NCBI GenBank assembly: GCA_937958075.1
Contig: CALFFB010000069.1
Span: 1 to 17,645, forward strand
DNA from: an uncultured Geobacteraceae bacterium
Lineage (GTDB): Bacteria; Desulfobacterota; Desulfuromonadia; Desulfuromonadales; Geopsychrobacteraceae
DNA length: 17,645 nucleotides
Direction of reading: 5' to 3'
Part shown: positions 14,259 through 17,645 of the stretch, piece by piece
Numbering within the stretch: the stretch's first letter is position 1
Layout of the letters: every line of letters begins with the position of its first letter
Program-made: the position numbers and the translations under genes
Notes under the pieces: generated by a model
The model's database searches: none
What the model saw: only the letters and a program-made list of their open reading frames with translations
What the model was told of the DNA's origin: nothing

Positions 14259-15059
14259 TCAGTTCTGCAGATACCTGTCAGCGGCTTTTGCCTGATCAGT
14301 ACCGGGATAGGATTCCATCAGCTTGCGCATGGTGGCGCGGGCATTCTGGGTGTCACCCAGGGCGTTAAAAGCCAGCGCCTGCTTGTACAGAGCGTCAGGG
14401 GCCTTGCCGTGGCCGGGATGGGAGCTGATCACATCCTGAAACTGAAGAATGGCCTCCTCGAATTTTTTTTCTCCGTACAGGGCTTCGCCAATCCAGTACA
14501 GGGCGTTCACATACAGGTCATGTTCAGGATTGTTTTCAGCAAAGGCTTTCAGCTGTTCCCGTCCGGCGGCAAAATCGGTGCCGTTGAGGACCAGTCCGAG
14601 GGCCTCTTCGTAGCTCTGTTCCGGAGTTTTGCGGGTCGGCTCCGGTTTTTTCTCTGCGGGCTGATCGGCCTGCACGCTGCCACCGGCAGATATCGGGGTG
14701 GCGGCCTCCAACTGCTCCAGGCGATAGCTCAGGGAGTCGATCTGCATGGTCAGCTCATCCTTTATCTGCAGCAGTTCCTGAGAGAGGTCGTCGTTGTTTT
14801 TGCGCAGATCATCAAATTGTCCGCTGACGGAATGAAATTCAACGCGCATGGTATCGAGCCCGGCCTGTAACTCAGCGACCTGCCTCTGTAAACCGGCACC
14901 ATCGGCAAGATTCGACTGCTGGCTTTCCGCCTTGTCAATTTCGAGCTGCGCCAGCCGCCGTTTCATCTGCTCCAGATCCATTTCCAGCCGCAGCTGGGAT
15001 TGGCTCGGCACACAGCCCGCCACGAAAAACAGGAATAAGACGATCCAGGAAAAACGCAT
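14259..15059 (-). CDS. cpoB: Tol-Pal system protein CpoB (YbgF)
   Basis: Periplasmic partner of the Tol-Pal machine; in E. coli CpoB links outer-membrane constriction with peptidoglycan synthesis at division. The 266 residues comprise a signal peptide with a lipobox (VAGC, C16), so this version is probably a lipoprotein, then a long coiled coil at about 20-118 (repeated RLAQLE, LQRQVAELQ, YRLEQLE), a Pro/Glu linker, and TPR repeats from about 149 to the end (YNALYWIGEALYGEKKFEEA-like units). The ATG at 15059 has GGAGG nine bases upstream on the coding strand. It is last in the tolA-tolB-pal-cpoB order and is followed by a strong terminator. The E. coli protein is soluble, so the lipobox is a lineage difference. 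Confidence 0.92.
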   Translation of the reverse strand: MRFSWIVLFLFFVAGCVPSQSQLRLEMDLEQMKRRLAQLEIDKAESQQSNLADGAGLQRQVAELQAGLDTMRVEFHSVSGQFDDLRKNNDDLSQELLQIKDELTMQIDSLSYRLEQLEAATPISAGGSVQADQPAEKKPEPTRKTPEQSYEEALGLVLNGTDFAAGREQLKAFAENNPEHDLYVNALYWIGEALYGEKKFEEAILQFQDVISSHPGHGKAPDALYKQALAFNALGDTQNARATMRKLMESYPGTDQAKAADRYLQN

Positions 15060-15113
15060 GATTCATAACCTCCGGCTGCCCGTCGTCCCGACTGTGTCGG
15101 CAGCAAAAACACA

Positions 15114-15149
15114 AAGGGCCGCACATCCGTTTAAAAATGAGCGGCCCTT
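15114..15149 (-). terminator. Hairpin between pal and cpoB (weak terminator or attenuator)
   Basis: AAGGGCCGC at 15114-15122 and GCGGCCCTT at 15141-15149 form a perfect 9-bp GC-rich stem with an 18-base loop. On the minus strand it is followed by TGTGTTTTTG, an interrupted T-run. It starts 22 bases after the pal stop and probably lowers cpoB expression relative to pal or stabilises the pal message. The large loop and broken T-run make full termination unlikely. Confidence 0.55.
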
Positions 15150-15170
15150 ATAAAGTGAGAACATCAGCCC

Positions 15171-15731
15171 CTAGTGGGTGATCTTGAACTCGGCACGGCG
15201 ATTTTTCGCCCAGGCATCCTCGTTACGCTCCAGCGCGACAGGCATCTCCTCCCCATAGGAGATGATGCGCATACGATCGGCTGAAATACCGAGGGAAATT
15301 AGAAAGTTGCGAGCAGAGTTGGCACGTCTTTCACCCAGGGCCAGGTTGTACTCGTCGGAACCACGCTCATCGGTATGGCCTTCAATCAGCACCTTGACCC
15401 GGGCGGCGGCACGCAGCAGGCCGGCATTGTTCACCAGAATCTGCTTGGCTTCTTCCGTCAGGTCGGAGCGGTCAAAGTCAAAATGGATACGCTGCAGACC
15501 GGAAGCAGCAGCCCGGCGGGCGGCAGCGGCAGCTTCTTCGGCGGAGATGGCTCTATCGGTGCTGCTGACAGCGCTCTCGTCAACGGCAGCCGGACGCTGT
15601 TCGGAGACCAGTGTTCCTGATGAGTCCTGGGCCGGATATTCATCAACAGCCGGTTTCTTGGCGCAACCTGTCGCCAGCAGGGCGACAGCGAAAACCATCA
15701 ACAATAAACGTACAGCGGTCAACCTTTTCAT
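15171..15731 (-). CDS. pal: Peptidoglycan-associated lipoprotein Pal
   Basis: Outer-membrane lipoprotein that binds peptidoglycan and, with TolB, couples the outer membrane to the Tol complex. The 186 residues start with a signal peptide and lipobox LLATGC (lipidated C23), then an Ala-rich linker (EEAAAAARRAAA), then an OmpA-like domain from about 80 to the end with IHFDFDRSDL and the peptidoglycan-binding EGHTDERGSDEYNLALGERRA. The ATG at 15731 has AAAGGAG at 15741-15747, nine bases away; an in-frame TTG seven codons upstream would bury that site and is rejected. It has a likely promoter of its own in the tolB-pal gap. Confidence 0.97.
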   Translation of the reverse strand: MKRLTAVRLLLMVFAVALLATGCAKKPAVDEYPAQDSSGTLVSEQRPAAVDESAVSSTDRAISAEEAAAAARRAAASGLQRIHFDFDRSDLTEEAKQILVNNAGLLRAAARVKVLIEGHTDERGSDEYNLALGERRANSARNFLISLGISADRMRIISYGEEMPVALERNEDAWAKNRRAEFKITH

Positions 15732-15747
15732 GAGCAGCAACTCCTTT

Positions 15748-15769
15748 CGCAAATGCGACGCAAATGTGA
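15748..15769. repeat. Tandem 11-bp repeat before the pal ribosome binding site
   Basis: Two adjacent 11-bp units, CGCAAATGCGA (15748-15758) and CGCAAATGTGA (15759-15769), differ at one base. They directly abut the pal Shine-Dalgarno sequence on its 5' side. The spacing is about one turn of the DNA helix, so they could be paired protein sites, or simply a small chance duplication. Confidence 0.45.
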
Positions 15770-15798
15770 TTTTTCAACTTAATTAAACAGACCATCGC

Positions 15799-15826
15799 AT
15801 TATACAAGATCAGCATAGAAAAACAA
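15799..15826 (-). promoter_or_regulatory. Likely sigma-70 promoter for pal
   Basis: On the minus strand a perfect TATAAT lies at 15799-15804, with TTGTTT (three of six to consensus) at 15821-15826 and a 16-base spacer. Transcription would start near 15792, giving a 5' leader of about 60 bases before pal. An internal promoter would allow pal to be made in excess over TolA and TolB, as expected for this abundant lipoprotein. Confidence 0.6.
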
Positions 15827-15853
15827 CTGTCATCGGGAGTTCCGTCAACAATT

Positions 15854-17155
15854 TTACCAGCGTGGGGACCAGGCCGGGTGCGAAGCCTGGCCGCCCGCTG
15901 CGGAAATCCGCCGGGCGCCGCTGCCGTCGGCGCGCATGATCCAGAGGGATTTCTCCCGGCCGTCGTCTCGCGAATAAACGAGGAAGCGACCGTCAGGGCT
16001 CCAGCGGGGATGCTCCTTGTTGTCGCTGCCAAAGGTGATCTGGCGCTCGTCGCTGCCGTCTTCATTGATGGTGAAAATATTGAACACCCCGTTTTCCATC
16101 CGGGTAAAGGCGATACGCCCCCCTTTGGGGTTCCATGCCGGGGTGGCGTTGTAGCGGCCTTCGTAAGTCAGCCGCTCGATCTCCAGGCGATTGATGTCGA
16201 CAAGGAAAATATGCGGATTGCCGAGCCGGTCGGAAACAAAGGCCAGGCGGTTGCCGGCGGGGTTCCAGCTGGGATCAACGTCAATGGCGTAATGATTGGT
16301 CAGACGCCGCACCAGGGTGCCGTCGGTTGTCATCAGATAGAGCTCTGAGTTGCCGTCCTTTGACAGAGTCAGGGCGATCTGGCGGCCGTCCGGGCTGTAG
16401 CGCCCGCTGATGTTGAGGCCCTGATGCATGGACAGGCGCGATTCGAGACCGGTATAGATTTCCTTGCGAAACAGATCGGGATTTTCGTGACGGTAGGAGG
16501 TAAAGGTCAGTTCCTTGCGCGTCGGGGAAAAGTCCGGGTTCAGGACGATGGAGCGGTGATCCGTCAGGCGCACGGAGCCGTGGCCGTCCACATCCATCAG
16601 ATACAGCTCCTTGTGGCCGCTGCGATCGGAGATATAGGCGATCTTGGTCGCAAAGGGCCCGCTTTCACCGGTCAGACTCAGCAGTACCTGATCCGCGAAA
16701 ATGTGGGCAATGCGGCGCACGTCCCCACGTTGCGCCTGGTAGCGGCGACCACTGAGGAGGCGCTGACCCTCCACATCGAAAAGGCGCAGTTCAACCGTGA
16801 CCTGATCGCCGTCTACCCGGTAGCCACCCTTGATCAGCATCTGGGCGCCGAGGAGCCGCCACTGCATGAAGTTGACATCACTGCGTTGCAGGCCCAGATG
16901 ATTGGCGTCACTTAAGAAGGCGGCGGGATCGATGAAGCGAAACAGGCCCGATAATTCGAGGTCGTACTGCAGAACCCGGTCAAATTCCGCCGCCAGTTGC
17001 GGGTCCGTCGGCCCCATGGGCAGCAGGGGAGTCAGGGCCAGGGGCAGGGTCTGCTGTCCCGGCGCGCTGATCTCAATGCGATCGGCAAAAACGGCAGCGG
17101 CCGGCAGGACCATCAGCACCACGATGACGACTATCCGTAACAGGGTGGTTTTCAT
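15854..17155 (-). CDS. tolB: Tol-Pal system translocation protein TolB
   Basis: Periplasmic protein that shuttles between Pal and TolA. The 433 residues begin with a cleavable signal peptide (hydrophobic core 5-20, likely cut after AVFA at about residue 24). An N-terminal alpha/beta domain to about 165 includes FDRVLQYDLELSGLFR. A six-bladed beta-propeller of PD40/TolB repeats follows, with repeated units such as IAYISDRSGHKELYLMDVDG, LAFVSDRLGNPHIFLVDI and LVYSRDDGREKSLWIMRADG. The ATG at 17155 overlaps the tolA stop in ATGA. About 120 bases separate it from pal, enough for the separate pal promoter. Confidence 0.97.
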   Translation of the reverse strand: MKTTLLRIVVIVVLMVLPAAAVFADRIEISAPGQQTLPLALTPLLPMGPTDPQLAAEFDRVLQYDLELSGLFRFIDPAAFLSDANHLGLQRSDVNFMQWRLLGAQMLIKGGYRVDGDQVTVELRLFDVEGQRLLSGRRYQAQRGDVRRIAHIFADQVLLSLTGESGPFATKIAYISDRSGHKELYLMDVDGHGSVRLTDHRSIVLNPDFSPTRKELTFTSYRHENPDLFRKEIYTGLESRLSMHQGLNISGRYSPDGRQIALTLSKDGNSELYLMTTDGTLVRRLTNHYAIDVDPSWNPAGNRLAFVSDRLGNPHIFLVDINRLEIERLTYEGRYNATPAWNPKGGRIAFTRMENGVFNIFTINEDGSDERQITFGSDNKEHPRWSPDGRFLVYSRDDGREKSLWIMRADGSGARRISAAGGQASHPAWSPRW

Positions 17156-17645
17156 CGATTGAGCAACTCCTTGAGATTGAATACCACGTTAAACTCCATG
17201 GTCTGTGGCAGGGGTTGAGGCAACTGTCTGGACAGGCTGACGGCCCGCACCAGGGATTCATCAAAGGCGGTGTTGCCGGAGCGCCTGATAAAACGGTGGG
17301 AGATCAGGCTGCCGGCAGCATTGTACAGCAAATAAACTTCAGCTTCCGGATTACCTAAGGCCTGATGGCCGGCAAAGGACCAGTTGCGCTGTATATATTC
17401 ACGGACGAAGGCACTGGGACTGACCCCGGCTTCCGTGCCCCGTCCGTCGGGCATGCCGACCGGTGCATCGGGGACGGGGGACTCAATCTGTCGGCTTTCC
17501 CGGCGGGCTTCTGCGCGCAGGGCATCCAGGCGCTCCTGGCGGGCGCGTTCATCCGCTTCTCGCTGCTGCCGGGCGGCAAGTTCGTCGATGCGTTGCTGGC
17601 GCTGGGCTTCCTCCTGTCGCCGTCGGGCTTCAAGTTCCTCTTGTC
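17152..17645 (-). CDS. tolA: TolA, C-terminal part (runs off window)
   Basis: Inner-membrane protein of the Tol complex that spans the periplasm. Only the last 163 residues are visible; the frame is open to the right edge and the start and membrane anchor lie outside. The visible part starts with a charged, Ala/Gln/Glu/Arg-rich helical stretch of about 55 residues (for example RQEEAQRQQRIDELAARQQ) typical of TolA domain II. A short Pro-containing linker follows, then a TonB/TolA-like C-terminal domain with EVYLLYNAAGSLISHRFIRRSGNTAFDESLVRAV. The stop overlaps the tolB start by four bases. A TonB-family protein is the alternative, but tolB next door decides it. Confidence 0.9.
   Translation of the reverse strand, partial: QEELEARRRQEEAQRQQRIDELAARQQREADERARQERLDALRAEARRESRQIESPVPDAPVGMPDGRGTEAGVSPSAFVREYIQRNWSFAGHQALGNPEAEVYLLYNAAGSLISHRFIRRSGNTAFDESLVRAVSLSRQLPQPLPQTMEFNVVFNLKELLNR

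Overview
This is a GC-rich, gene-dense bacterial chromosome segment. The gene content points to a Gram-negative anaerobe of the Desulfuromonadales/Geobacterales type (Pelobacter-, Desulfuromonas- or Geobacter-like). The pointers are a tolA-tolB-pal-cpoB envelope operon, which requires an outer membrane, a ferredoxin-dependent indolepyruvate/2-oxoacid oxidoreductase set among LIV-type transporter genes, and DUF4019 and YkgJ-family proteins. The taxonomic call is an inference from protein style, not a database match. I see no tRNA, rRNA, insertion sequence, phage gene or CRISPR array.

Layout. cysS (122-1567, +) faces a class IV aminotransferase (1726-2595, -). The 158-bp convergent gap holds a 97-bp imperfect palindrome with a nested short hairpin. 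A divergent regulatory gap with two nested inverted repeats (about 2608-2736) separates the aminotransferase from a tight plus-strand operon: livH, iorA, iorB, livM, livG and an 806-residue U32-family gene (2749-10203). From iorA onward the genes overlap or nearly touch. Three more plus-strand genes follow: a DUF4019 small membrane-anchored protein, a D-2-hydroxyacid dehydrogenase of the glycerate dehydrogenase type, and a YkgJ-like cysteine cluster protein. All remaining genes are on the minus strand. Read in transcription order they are tolA (cut by the window end), tolB, pal and cpoB, then a strong intrinsic terminator, then a CPA2 cation/proton antiporter fused to a PTS EIIA domain.

How the genes may work together. 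LivH, LivM and LivG are parts of a branched-chain/hydrophobic amino acid importer, the aminotransferase can turn amino acids into 2-oxoacids, and IorAB oxidises aryl or branched 2-oxoacids to acyl-CoA with reduced ferredoxin. Together they resemble a module for taking up and oxidising amino acids. The importer is incomplete here: no livF-type second ATPase and no periplasmic binding protein are in the window. The Tol-Pal genes form the usual envelope constriction and outer-membrane maintenance system.

Most of the window is recognisable core or metabolic sequence. The least explained parts are the 97-bp palindromic element at 1611-1707, the nested dyads between the divergent genes at 2609-2715, the interrupted LIV/IOR operon ending in a U32 gene, and the antiporter-EIIA fusion located just behind a terminator.
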